Origin: Prorocentrum cordatum
Taxonomy: Eukaryota > Sar > Dinophyceae > Prorocentrales > Prorocentraceae
Direction of reading: 5' to 3'
Length of the DNA: 64,000 nucleotides
Assembly: GCA_963575745.1 (NCBI GenBank)
Contig: CAUYUJ010009824.1
Span: 229,975 to 293,974 of the forward strand
The notes below the pieces were generated by a model, which had not been told where the DNA came from, ran no database searches, and saw only the letters and a list, made by a program, of their open reading frames with translations. The position numbers and the translations under genes were made by a program. Positions 1 to 8,787 of this stretch are shown piece by piece; position 1 is the stretch's first letter; every line of letters begins with the position of its first letter.

Positions 1-1
1 C

Positions 2-664
2 CTGGGAGAGGCTGAGCGAGAATTTCAAGGCGCATACAAAGCTGTGCGAAGCTCGGCTCGAGGGAGTGCCCTTAGACGGGCAGGCCGTGCCCGTTTTCCC
101 TTGAGCCGCGGCGTCGTGTCGCGCTGGATTTGCGTGTGGGGACCGCACAGTCGACAGATCGGGCGGTTGTTTCGCGCGTCAGGTTTCAAAGTCAGATGCT
201 TGGATGGTGAGCGTCCCGACGCACTGTCCGCCAGATCCCTAGTGTGCGACCTCCAGCGTAAGCGTCTCCTAGGTGTTTTGATTGAGTCAGGTTTCAGCGC
301 TTGCCACATGTCGCATGTCCAACGAGTCATGCGAGCGGCCGCCAAAGCGTTTGTGCCTTGGCTCGTCTTGCACTATGACACCTCAGCCGCGCTGAGGCCA
401 GCCTTGCAAAAGCTTTCCGCCTGCGCTGCCGCTCGAGTAGATAACACACTCAGTGTTTTCGGCAGCCATCATCGTCTACCGTGGGTAGTTTTGTGTGGAG
501 GGATCTCATCTCGAGATCTCGACGGGCTGCGGATCCATGGACCTCGAACCAGAAGGCACCCAGGCCCTCTGTGTTTGACCAGTTTTAAAATGCCCGTCTC
601 TTTCGCTCGCTCGCTCGCGGTCGCCCTTTTATCCCCCATAAGGTCCCTTTATCTAAATGTGTGA
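2..664 (+). pseudogene. Degenerate DNA-methyltransferase-like domain of a dinoflagellate retroelement
   Basis: One frame is open from base 2 to the stop at 664 (first ATG at 44). It resembles the cytosine-methyltransferase-like domain that accompanies many dinoflagellate retroelements. In order there is a beta-strand and helix with RLFRASGFKVRCLD near 160-210, a DLQRKRLLGVLIESG segment near 250-295, a LRPALQKLSA segment near 390-425, and a PWVV...SSRDL segment near 480-525. The last two sit where that family has its LRS...L and PW..ENP.SS stretches. The SAM-loop glycines, the Pro-Cys motif and the ENP motif are not recognisable, so an active enzyme is unlikely. It lies about 300 bp upstream of the reverse transcriptase ORF on the same strand and may be the 5' part of that element. 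Family assignment rests on remembered family patterns, not a search, and is tentative. Confidence 0.38.
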
Positions 665-971
665 ACTGGCCCACGCCAGCTTTGGGACAGAATTGGGGAG
701 TGGAGCTTTTTGTGTCTGCCGTGCACGCTTGCCAGTCCGTGTCCACATTCATTTTGCCCGTCAGACTCCTGTCGGCAGTCCAGGCGGCGCTATGACTGCC
801 AGAGTAAGTTACACAGATGCATTAGCCGCTAGAAAACGGATCGTCTCGTCATGGGTGTGCGTAGCACGATAATGACGTGCTGAGGCTTTTCGTGTGTCGG
901 GCCCCGAATACCCCTCCATGTCCACCTAAACGGTAACCGTCTCAGCCTGACGGTCTTCTGCAACGCGGTAT
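665..971. other. Spacer between methyltransferase-like remnant and RT ORF
   Basis: No gene is recognised. A 17-bp string GGGAGTGGAGCTTTTTG at 695-711 recurs inside the downstream ORF near 1037-1053. No endonuclease domain can be read here. Confidence 0.4.
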
Positions 972-3900
972 ATGCAACCGTTTGTGCTCAAGCCTCGCTT
1001 TTCTTCATCACCCACCCTCGTGCCGCCCATAGTCAGGGGAGTGGAGCTTTTTGCTTCCTTTCGTGACTGGGCCGAGTCGGCACCAGCCATCAGTGCCCTG
1101 CACAAGGCTATAAGGTCCTCGCCTCTAGTTCCCGATTCAGTCGAAGTTGGTAATCGAACACTCATCCACCCGAGAGATGTGCTCGATTATAAAACCCAGC
1201 AGTGGCGTGAGTTGTGGGCCCCACAGGGGGAGGGCCATGGGCAGCTGCTTGACCTCTTTGGAGTGATCAGGCGCCGCGTCCAGGAGGAGGCGCTGCCGCC
1301 CACCGAGGTCGCCGACCTTCGTGCAGCGCTTCGACGTATGAGGCCCTCCTCGGCGATGGGTGTTGGTCGGCTGTGTTCGTTGGATGTGGATCGCCTGCCA
1401 GACATAGCGCTGGCCGAATTGGCTGCACTGCTCACACTATGTGAACAGCATCAAGTGTGGCCACATCAGATTCTGATCACCATTGGTACATTATTACCAA
1501 AGAAGAGCAATGGAGATCGAGTTATAGGACTCCTTTCGCATTTTGCAAGGATGTGGTCACAATCGCGAGAAGGTTTTGTGAGAACATGGACGGACGAGTG
1601 CGAGTCGCATTGGGATGCCGCAGTGCGCGGCAACTCAGCTGTTCGGGAAGTTTTTCTTCGGGCTGTCTACGAAGAACTGGCTGGACGGCTTGGAGTTGCG
1701 CACGGGCATGGATTATGTGATATAGCTCAATTTTACGATAGTGCGGGTTGGCATCGCATCGCAGCAGCAGCTCTTCGTTTGGATTTCCCCGCAGAGATCC
1801 TTGGACTTGAGCTTCAGCAATGCATGGCTGTGAGGTGCGTTCGCCAATCAGGTGCATATGGGCCCCCTTTCTGCCCGACTCGCTCCATCGTGCAGGGGCT
1901 GAGAGCAGGAACGAGGTTCGGCAAATGCGCCACACATTTCATCATGTCCAGGATCACCACCGCCCACGTGAACATGTCACATCGGTTGTGGGTGGACGAT
2001 TTGTCGCGAGTTGCTCGGGGCTCTAGACTTGAGATGCGTCGGCAGATGATCAGATGCCTCTTCGACACTTGCCAGGGCATGGAGTCGGCAGGGCTGAGGA
2101 TCTCGCCCAAGAGCGTCGTGATCTGCAGCCACATCGATGATGCCCGCATCATCGCTCGCAGGGTTGCAGCTCGCGGATACAAGCTCAGGTATGCCAGCCA
2201 AGCCCCCTACCTCGGTGCTGATTTGAGTGGAGGCCGCAGGCAAGGTCGAGCAACACGAAGGTCACGTGCCGTCAAGCATTATGCGATGTCGGTCAAGATC
2301 ACTCGGTATGCTCGCACACTTCGGCGATATCGCGTCACTCGTCGACTCGAGCGGCAAGGAGCGGCCCCTGCGGGGCTCTACGCCCATCATCTCCACGGCG
2401 TATTCGGGGGCCAGATGGCGTCGGTGAGGAGACAACTTGCCAGCGCGTCAGCCCCGAGGTTGACGGGCAGGTGCGTCACCACGCTCCTCGACCTCAAGAC
2501 ACCGCTGAGGGGCCCTGCTTACAGGCTCCCGCTGGACACGCTGAGGATGTGGCTGACCACGTGGGCGTCTGAGGCACATCTCCGAGCTGGCGTGAACCGC
2601 GCCTGGACGGACATCGTTCAGGAGTTGGCGGCCCTCCCGCCTGCGCAGCGGTGTCGGAGGATTCGGGGACCTCAGGCTACGGTCATCACCTACCTTCTGA
2701 ATGCAGGGTGGACTCCTACAGCGGCCAGCTCTTGGGATATCCCCGACGGCACGTGCAGCTGGGACTTCAATGAGCAAGGTCTAACGGGATGTGCAGCCAT
2801 CGACATCCCTGAGAGTTTCTTTCAAGAATTTCAAGTTTCTGTTCAGACCAATCTGTGGGTTGACGCTGCCAAACACTTCGGCGGCAGTGGGATGGAAGGC
2901 GGAATATGTAATCACTCTTACAGGCAGTTACTCCAGCAATTGGAGCAAGGACCTGGCGGGCCACGCCTGGCAGGCCTCATGCTTGCTGTAGCGACGGGAG
3001 CTTCTTGGCCCAGGACCAGGCGGCAAACGCGTTGCAAGCGGCAGATTTCGGAGCAGTGTCCACGGTGCCGAGCGGCGGCCGAGACCAGCTTCCACAGGAT
3101 CTGGGGCTGCGAGTCTCGTTCGGACAGCCCAGTCTACAAGCTGAGCGAATCGTACGTCAGCAAGGCCTACGCCCAGGCCGACGCTGAGGAGTGTTTCTGG
3201 ACAAGGGGTCTTCTGCCATCATCTTGGGTCGCTGTCGAGAGCCCGCCCGATCGTGAGGTTTGGCACGTCTCGGCAGGATCTGAGTTCGCCGGCTTCGGCA
3301 GAGGAACGGTTTCACACCCTTTATACTTGTTCGGGGACGCCAGTGGAGGCAAGGAAACGCACCACCCCCTCCACCGTCGCGTCGGGATAGGCATCGCTCT
3401 TTTTCGGTCGCTCGACGATGACATGCACATCGATTTTGGCACGTGGGCTGCTCTCCCAGGATGTAGGCAGACAGTTGCTCGAGGTGAATTGTACAGTCTG
3501 TGGGTGTGTGTTCGCGAGAGTGCAGGACATATCATATACGCCACAGATAATGCTGCAGTGTGCTCAGGCTGGTACGAATCTCGTTGGCTCTCCCCCGCGG
3601 GCCCCGACGCTGACCTGTGGTGGCGCACAGGGCAAGAGCTATCTCGTAAGCCAGATTTGCACTGCACGGTTCTTTTCATTAATTCTCACCTTGGAGCCGA
3701 ACACATGATAGGAGAGCATTCGCCTAGGTACATTATCGTAGGCAACGCAGTAGCAGATGAGTTTGCAGCAGCTGGAGCTGCAGTCGCACGCTTATCTGAA
3801 GGCACACGCGCGCGGGTACATAGTGCTGAACATATGGCTTTTGCTGTACGCATGCGCATTCTCCAGAGCACGTTAGAGGCCATACATGCAGAGGAGCTCT

Positions 3901-4391
3901 TGTCACAGGATGAGGGTTTCGGCACTCGGCGTAGGCATCGTAAATCTTCTGTGGTCGTCCAGCCCCCAGCAGCAAGTGTCTGTGCAATGTTCGCCTCGTC
4001 GCACCACCTAGGTGAGAATGGCCGTTGTTGCACACGATGTAAGGGGTCGACCGCACTCGCATGTAAGAACGAGTGGCTGAGCTCACCGTGTTTTGATCTA
4101 ATTAGTGTGGACGGCGTCATTTGTAGACCCCCTCCTGGGCAAAGGGTGCACATTATGGGGGGGTACGCTCATGGGTCTCACACTCTTCGGTATCACACGG
4201 GGCTGAGGTTGTGGTTCTGTTTCGTTTGCGGGAGTTCTGTGGCTGAACAGCTGACACAGCTTGGCAAGGAATGCAGCACACGCCTCGACGGTAATCGAAT
4301 CGATTATCGTAAGCGTATTCTTCAGGGTCTGTGGCCTAAGGTCTACAGCAAGAAGGAACAGGCCAGAATAGCCAGGAAGCAGCGGGATTAA
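972..4391 (+). CDS. LINE-type reverse transcriptase / RNase H polyprotein, apparently intact
   Basis: A 1139-codon ORF that would make the replication protein of a non-LTR retrotransposon. Reverse transcriptase motifs are visible: motif A CDIAQFYDSA (residues ~249-258), motif B SIVQGLRAG (~305-313) and catalytic motif C WVDD (340-343). A CCHC zinc knuckle follows (Cys696, Cys699, His708, Cys713). A complete RNase H domain comes next, with its four acidic residues in FGDASGG (Asp789), ARGELYS (Glu839), YATDNAA (Asp859) and GNAVADEF (Asp929). A Cys-rich tail follows (CTRC near 1030, CFVC near 1090). No frameshift or internal stop is present, unlike the other two retroelements here. The frame is closed by TAA at 927-929, so the ATG at 972 is the first available. 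There is no recognisable APE-type endonuclease upstream; it may be lost, on a separate ORF, or spliced in. A CT-rich tract begins about 50 bp after the stop. Confidence 0.85.
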   Translation: MQPFVLKPRFSSSPTLVPPIVRGVELFASFRDWAESAPAISALHKAIRSSPLVPDSVEVGNRTLIHPRDVLDYKTQQWRELWAPQGEGHGQLLDLFGVIRRRVQEEALPPTEVADLRAALRRMRPSSAMGVGRLCSLDVDRLPDIALAELAALLTLCEQHQVWPHQILITIGTLLPKKSNGDRVIGLLSHFARMWSQSREGFVRTWTDECESHWDAAVRGNSAVREVFLRAVYEELAGRLGVAHGHGLCDIAQFYDSAGWHRIAAAALRLDFPAEILGLELQQCMAVRCVRQSGAYGPPFCPTRSIVQGLRAGTRFGKCATHFIMSRITTAHVNMSHRLWVDDLSRVARGSRLEMRRQMIRCLFDTCQGMESAGLRISPKSVVICSHIDDARIIARRVAARGYKLRYASQAPYLGADLSGGRRQGRATRRSRAVKHYAMSVKITRYARTLRRYRVTRRLERQGAAPAGLYAHHLHGVFGGQMASVRRQLASASAPRLTGRCVTTLLDLKTPLRGPAYRLPLDTLRMWLTTWASEAHLRAGVNRAWTDIVQELAALPPAQRCRRIRGPQATVITYLLNAGWTPTAASSWDIPDGTCSWDFNEQGLTGCAAIDIPESFFQEFQVSVQTNLWVDAAKHFGGSGMEGGICNHSYRQLLQQLEQGPGGPRLAGLMLAVATGASWPRTRRQTRCKRQISEQCPRCRAAAETSFHRIWGCESRSDSPVYKLSESYVSKAYAQADAEECFWTRGLLPSSWVAVESPPDREVWHVSAGSEFAGFGRGTVSHPLYLFGDASGGKETHHPLHRRVGIGIALFRSLDDDMHIDFGTWAALPGCRQTVARGELYSLWVCVRESAGHIIYATDNAAVCSGWYESRWLSPAGPDADLWWRTGQELSRKPDLHCTVLFINSHLGAEHMIGEHSPRYIIVGNAVADEFAAAGAAVARLSEGTRARVHSAEHMAFAVRMRILQSTLEAIHAEELLSQDEGFGTRRRHRKSSVVVQPPAASVCAMFASSHHLGENGRCCTRCKGSTALACKNEWLSSPCFDLISVDGVICRPPPGQRVHIMGGYAHGSHTLRYHTGLRLWFCFVCGSSVAEQLTQLGKECSTRLDGNRIDYRKRILQGLWPKVYSKKEQARIARKQRD

Positions 4392-4439
4392 CCTGCTTCC
4401 ACTCGTAACCGACATAGTCGCCATACCCGTAACTCCGTA

Positions 4440-4545
4440 ATTCCTCTTCCTCCTCCTCCTCCTGCTCCTCTTCCGTCCTCCCTCGTCCCTTTTCCTTTTT
4501 CTCCCTCTTCCCTTTCCCCCCCTCCCGGCCATTCCTGGTACACGG
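4440..4545. repeat. CCT-rich polypyrimidine tract
   Basis: CTC/CCT repeat directly 3' of the RT-RNase H ORF. It may be the tail or the insertion site of that retroelement. Confidence 0.85.
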
Positions 4546-4980
4546 CCGACGTATTTAACCTACTTTTTCCCAGGGACTCGAAGTGAATTGCGTCTCGCGA
4601 GTCGCTGGGCCAGAGAGCTGCCCTTGTGCAGAGGGGACTCCACCAAGGTGGGAAAGACATGCACGCGTTGCGTTTGCGATGCGCAAAATTAGGTGACTTG
4701 GTCTGCTCATGCTAGCACCTACAGGGATCGTTTTTGCGTTTCCTGCCCAGAGAACACATGTTTCGTTTCTTGTTTTGTGTATGTTCGTGGGCTTTCGGGG
4801 GTCCTGACGATCACAGCCTCTCTGTAGGGCCACTTTGTCATCCCGAGTCGTTGTTGACCGTCTTGGGGCCCCATCGGGGGCCTCAGGATTTGTCACCGTC
4901 CCAGCGCCTGGCAGGGGCCCCTGGAGGCCGCCGCCAGCCAAACATTTCCCGTCGTGCTCTCCCAGACGCGAGGATTCAAG
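4546..4980. other. Unassigned stretch
   Basis: No gene recognised. Overlapping open frames on both strands are driven by the neighbouring CCT tract. Confidence 0.3.
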
Positions 4981-4983
4981 GCC

Positions 4984-5100
4984 CTCCTCGCCCTCCTCGC
5001 TCTCCTCCTCCTCCTCCTCCTCCTCCTCCTCGCCCTCCTCGCCCTCCTCGTTCTCCCCCTCCTCCTCGCCCTCCTCCCCTCCCTCCGCGGCAGCGGCGCC
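4984..5100. repeat. CCT/CTC microsatellite
   Basis: Imperfect CTC repeats. All frames are open as poly-Ser, poly-Leu or poly-Pro, and none is taken as a gene. Confidence 0.85.
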
Positions 5101-5264
5101 CAGGAGGGCGTCCACCCGGAGGCGCGCCGGAGCCCCCGGCCGGCGCCAGCACCCGATGTCCCCCCCCCCCCGCCCTCTTTCTCGGGCCTGGGGGGCGGCA
5201 GAGAGCGGCGGCTGCTCCGCGGCCGCGGCGGCCTGCGCGCGGGCAGAGGCAGGGGGCCACAGGC

Positions 5265-5575
5265 GAATGCCTACCCCTGCCCCCCACGATTTCTGAGGGG
5301 GAGGTTCAGCGGGCGAAGAGCGGTATAACATATACTTTTTCGCCGTCGGGGACACCTGGCCCTGGGCGGCTGGAAAGTTTATACCCCTACGGTGCCACCG
5401 TAAGGGTATAACCTTTCCAGCCACCCAGGGGCAGGTGTCCCCGACGGCGAAAGAGTTTCTTTTTGTATACCGTTCTTCGCCCGTGAAAGGGTGGGGCTCA
5501 CTTCGTTCGGGAGCTCCCGAGCGAAGGGAACCCCGCCCTCCCCCTCAGACATCTTGGGGGGCAGGGGTACACCTT
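5265..5575. mobile_element. Nested foldback element with arms of about 85 bp
   Basis: A large inverted repeat. The left arm (about 5309-5395: GGGCGAAGAGCGGTATA..., CGCCGTCGGGGACACCTG...) pairs with the right arm (about 5398-5490) around a centre near 5396-5400 (CGGTGCCACCG). Outside it, the flanks CCTGCCCCCCACGATTTCTG and CTTGGGGGGCAGGGG also pair. No coding capacity. The outer flank type recurs at 43240-43370, so this is a dispersed foldback family. Confidence 0.8.
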
Positions 5576-5814
5576 AGGCGATGCTTAAGAAAACTTAAGT
5601 TTTCGGCCAGAGTCTCGATTATTCTTAACTTTTCAATGTAAATCCCAAGTTCTGATAGAAATTCTGGGTTTTTATTCAAATTCTGAGACCATGAATTTCT
5701 TAACCCATGATTTCTTCCGCATCTCGCATGGGGTGGGTGTTCGCCTGTGGCCCCCGAAGAGGGCCGAGAGGTCCGAGGGCGCGATGATGCTCGCGCCCAC
5801 CGCCTCCCTCGGAG

Positions 5815-5862
5815 GTGGCCGGACCTCCTGCCCTGACGCGTCGATTCGGGAATTGGCCGCGC
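5815..5862 (+). mobile_element. Family zeta TIR element, 5' fragment
   Basis: Carries the family core ACCTCCTGCCCTGACGCGTC and GGGAATTGGCC, then switches to unrelated sequence. A truncated copy. Confidence 0.6.
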
Positions 5863-5959
5863 TCGGTTGCCTTCCCCGCAGCCCCCTTTTGCCTTCCCCG
5901 CAGCCGCCCGCCCGCCCGTGTCCTTCTCCCCCCCTCTTCCCCCCCCTTTTTGTCAATCG

Positions 5960-6127
5960 CGGGTGGACAGACCTCCTACCCTGACACGTCGATGAAGGAA
6001 TTGGCCGCGCTCGGTCCGCGGGAGAGCGTCGCGGCCGTCATTTGTGCGGGTGCAGGTGCGTCGGTTCCGGTCCCAGGCCGTTTTCACCGAGGGGAGGTTT
6101 CTCAAAGGGAGGTTTGTCCACCGCCGA
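5960..6127 (+). mobile_element. Family zeta TIR element, copy 1
   Basis: About 168 bp with inverted ends GGGTGGACAGACCTCC and GGGAGGTTTGTCCACC. Shares an internal CCTGACACGTCGAT core with four other copies. No ORF. MITE-like. Confidence 0.75.
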
Positions 6128-6130
6128 TTC

Positions 6131-6313
6131 ACGGGGGTGGACAGTGCACAGAGCCCGCACCCTGACACGTCGATGAGAGAATTGTCCGTTTTCGGTGCTC
6201 GGGAAGGCGCCGCGGCCGTCGTGTTCCCAGGCTTGCGCCCGCCAGGTTTGGGGCCCAAGATCGTTTTTCACTGAACCACATTTTGCTGAAGGGGGTTCCG
6301 TCCATCCCCGAGC
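6131..6313 (+). mobile_element. Family zeta TIR element, copy 2
   Basis: Immediately follows copy 1 head to tail. Same core CCTGACACGTCGATGAGAGA; ends GGGGGTGGACAG and GTTCCGTCCATCCCC. More diverged than copy 1. Confidence 0.7.
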
Positions 6314-6688
6314 TTCGGGGCGCGCGTGCATCTGGCCCTCCGGTAGCAAAGCATCTGGTCGTTTGCGCGTGCGTCCTACCCTGGCGTGTTGCAGCCTCCA
6401 TTTCCGCCCCTGGGTGTGTCAGGAGGGAAAGAAACACACAGACACACTTAATTTTCGATTTCCAGGAAAATATAGGAAACTATGGGAAGTGTGGGGGGAG
6501 ACAAATACCGAGAAAATATTAGAAAATATGGGGAATCCTTTTATTTGTGTGTATTTATTTGTGTGTCCCAACTCCCCTTCAGTGTGGCCGTGATGCCGCC
6601 CCGCGCCCACCTGCCAGGGCGGTGCAGGTGTGGCGGGTCGCCCGCGGCCGCTCCAGGTTGAAACGCCCTGCCCCGTGGGTGCCCTCCG
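6314..6688. other. Unassigned stretch
   Basis: No gene recognised. Includes an AT-richer segment near 6440-6570 (repeated GAAAATAT and TATTTGTGTG strings) that stands out from the GC-rich surroundings. Confidence 0.3.
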
Positions 6689-6771
6689 CGCCCCCTTTTG
6701 CCTTCCCCGCAGCCGCCCGCCCGCCCGTGTCCTTCTTCTCCCCCCCTCTTCCCCCCCCCCTTTTTGTCAAT
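6689..6771 (+). repeat. Direct copy of the block at 5878-5959
   Basis: GCCTTCCCCGCAGCCGCCCG and the following pyrimidine run up to TTTTTGTCAATCGC occur upstream of both zeta copies 1 and 3. This indicates a duplication of flank plus element with an offset of about 810 bp. Confidence 0.7.
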
Positions 6772-6922
6772 CGCGGGTGGACAGACCTCCTACCCTGACA
6801 CGTCGATTAAGGAATTGGCCGTTTTCGGTTCGCGAGAGGGCGTCGCGGTCGTCATTTTTGCGGGTCCAGGTCCGTCGGTTCCGGTCCCAGGCCGAGGTTT
6901 ACTGAAGGTTTGTCCACCGCCG
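6772..6922 (+). mobile_element. Family zeta TIR element, copy 3
   Basis: About 150 bp; ends GCGGGTGGACAGACCTCC and GAAGGTTTGTCCACCGC. Same internal core as the other copies. Confidence 0.75.
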
Positions 6923-7090
6923 AGTCAAGTCAGGCCTGCGAGCGCCCTGGCAGGGCGCCCTCAGCTTCTCCTTCGGCCCCCCCCCCGCAGGCGGGCCGAC
7001 TCTCCTCTTGCATGTAGCATCCAGCAGCATGCAGCTTCCTGAGCACAGACACCATGTCTCATGCCACCGTGCCACCACCCCTTTTGTCAT

Positions 7091-7242
7091 GTCGGGCCTG
7101 TCCGTCTACAGGAGGAGCATTCAATAATGGTCAAACACTAGCATGGCTACGATTCGTTGGACCACTGTTGGCTGTCTTCTTGCATGTTGGAGGCGTGCTT
7201 TATTTGTCGTCCAGAATCCGCCTGTACGGGGACATGCCCGAC
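7091..7242 (+). mobile_element. Family alpha introner-like TIR element, copy A
   Basis: About 152 bp. Terminal inverted repeats GTCGGGCCTGTCCGTCTACA and TGTACGGGGACATGCCCGAC, AT-rich middle, no ORF. Same ends as the copies at 18772, 33192, 47145 and 48926. Confidence 0.8.
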
Positions 7243-7248
7243 CTAACC

Positions 7249-7448
7249 TCGGGGGCGGAAAAGATGGGGGCGATGATTAGGGGGGGGTGGATATCACGGC
7301 GGGGGCCATGATACTTCCCCAGATTTCATGGCGCCCCTTTTTATTTCATTCCGTCCCTGGCCCCCCCCCACCATGGGCCGCGCACGCGCCGCCGGTCATG
7401 GTTTGCACCCCCCCCCCTTGGGGACACCCCCTTCCTGAACGCTCCCGA
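7249..7448 (+). mobile_element. Family epsilon TIR element, copy 1
   Basis: Exactly 200 bp from TCGGGGGCGG to CTCCCGA, flanked by the 7-bp direct repeat CCTAACC (7242-7248 and 7449-7455). A long internal match with 49530-49723 includes the ATATCA(C/T)GG...CCATGAT hairpin. Inserted beside the family alpha copy. Confidence 0.75.
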
Positions 7449-7621
7449 CCTAACCCTTTTGCCGCGGGGCACTTCGCGCCTTCCGCTCCCCGGCCCGCTG
7501 GAGCGCGCGCGCGCGGACTGCCCCTGCCGCGCTGCGCGGTCCGCCGAGCGCATGTCCTCCCCGTGCCGTGCCTGGTGCGGGCAGCGCTCTGTTCGATGTC
7601 CGGTGCACTTCGGATTTTCTC

Positions 7622-7753
7622 TTGGCATCGTTTGGACGTGTGCATTTCTCCTGCGGCGAGGACCATCGAGGAGCACCCTTGATCAATTGGCGAAAAAACC
7701 ACGCACGAAACCGGAAAACAAAACACAGGGAATGGACGTTCGAGCGATGGCGA
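7622..7753 (+). mobile_element. Family beta introner-like TIR element, copy 1
   Basis: About 131 bp between CTTGGCATCG and CGAGCGATGGCGA. Internal GAGGACCATCGAGGAGCA and AAACACAGGGAATGGACG match four other copies. No coding capacity. Confidence 0.75.
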
Positions 7754-8163
7754 CTGCTTGGTGCGGGCAACGTGCGATTCTATATCCGGTGCGTTTCGGA
7801 TGTTCCCGGCTGGGGCGCCGCAAGGTCGAGGCGCACCAGATATGGGTGAGCATCGACCCTGTATGGGGGCCAGACTTCTATCCACATCCAGTGCGCCTCG
7901 GCTTGGGGAGGGAACCCGGAACTCCAAGCTGCAGTTCATATGGACGCAAGTCCTGCCCGCATTTAGAGTGCGCTGGCGTCGAGATAGCACCGGCTCAGGG
8001 TAGAGTGGCATCGATCCGGCGGCGAGCAGCGTCGATTCGCAAGAGCCAGCAATATAGTATGGGAGGCTCCCGTGAGTCGCCGCAGAGAGTCTGGCGAAAG
8101 AGTGAGATGACCAACGGTTCAGGTTTTCGGGCGTTTCCGTCGGCTCTCGGCTTTTATGCATCC
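7754..8163. other. Unassigned stretch between TIR elements
   Basis: Open frames exist on both strands but none is recognised. Of exon size, so part of a shredded gene is possible. No positive evidence. Confidence 0.2.
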
Positions 8164-8375
8164 TCTCGGGACGATCGAAATGGGTACGGACAGGATGGGT
8201 ACGATGCCCAATAGCAGCTCCTGCTCATTTTGAACAGGACTCGCTGCTCGTGCCGCTGCGGACGCTGTTCTTTGAAGACAGAGCCGCCTGCCCAACAGCG
8301 GCCGCTGTCGGTCTGGGAGAACACGTGTTGTTGGGCATTGTTCCCATTTCTTCAGTGTCCGCTTCGGGCGCCCAA
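8164..8375 (+). mobile_element. Family gamma TIR element, diverged copy
   Basis: About 212 bp. Shares GCCCAATAGCAGCTCCTG, TGAACAGGACTCGCTG and GCCGCCTGCCCAACAGCGGC with the copy at 29883-30097. Ends at CGGGCGCCCAA; the left TIR is eroded. Confidence 0.75.
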
Positions 8376-8544
8376 ATCCCCGGGATGCTCTCCAGCAGGC
8401 GCCAGCAGCTGCGCCTCGCCGGCTCGCATCGTCCCGATTTCGGCCGCTCCATTTTTGAAATTGTTCGGGCCCCCTAAATAGTTTGGGGACGGTGTTTTGA
8501 TTGTTTTTTCTTGAAAGAAAACATGTTGTGACAATTTTGGAGCA

Positions 8545-8592
8545 TGTTTTCATTTTTCGCCCGAAATCTGCTTGCAGGGGGACGCGCCCGAC
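8545..8592 (+). mobile_element. Family alpha 3' fragment
   Basis: CATTTTTCGCCCGAAATCTG then TTGCAGGGGGACGCGCCCGAC, the 3' end of family alpha. The 5' half is unrecognisable. Confidence 0.55.
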
Positions 8593-8787
8593 CTAATATA
8601 CATATAACGGCGCCGTGTGCCCAGGGGCCCAGGGCCCGAAATTCGACCACAAATGTGGGCCCCGGGGCCTTGGTCCGCCTCTGGGAGGCCTAAAACCGCC
8701 TCGGGGAGCCGTCAGACAGCCATCCCGGCGGCCCCAGACGGTCTCGAGACACCCCCAAGGCGCCGTCCAAGGGTCTCTGGCGACGCA

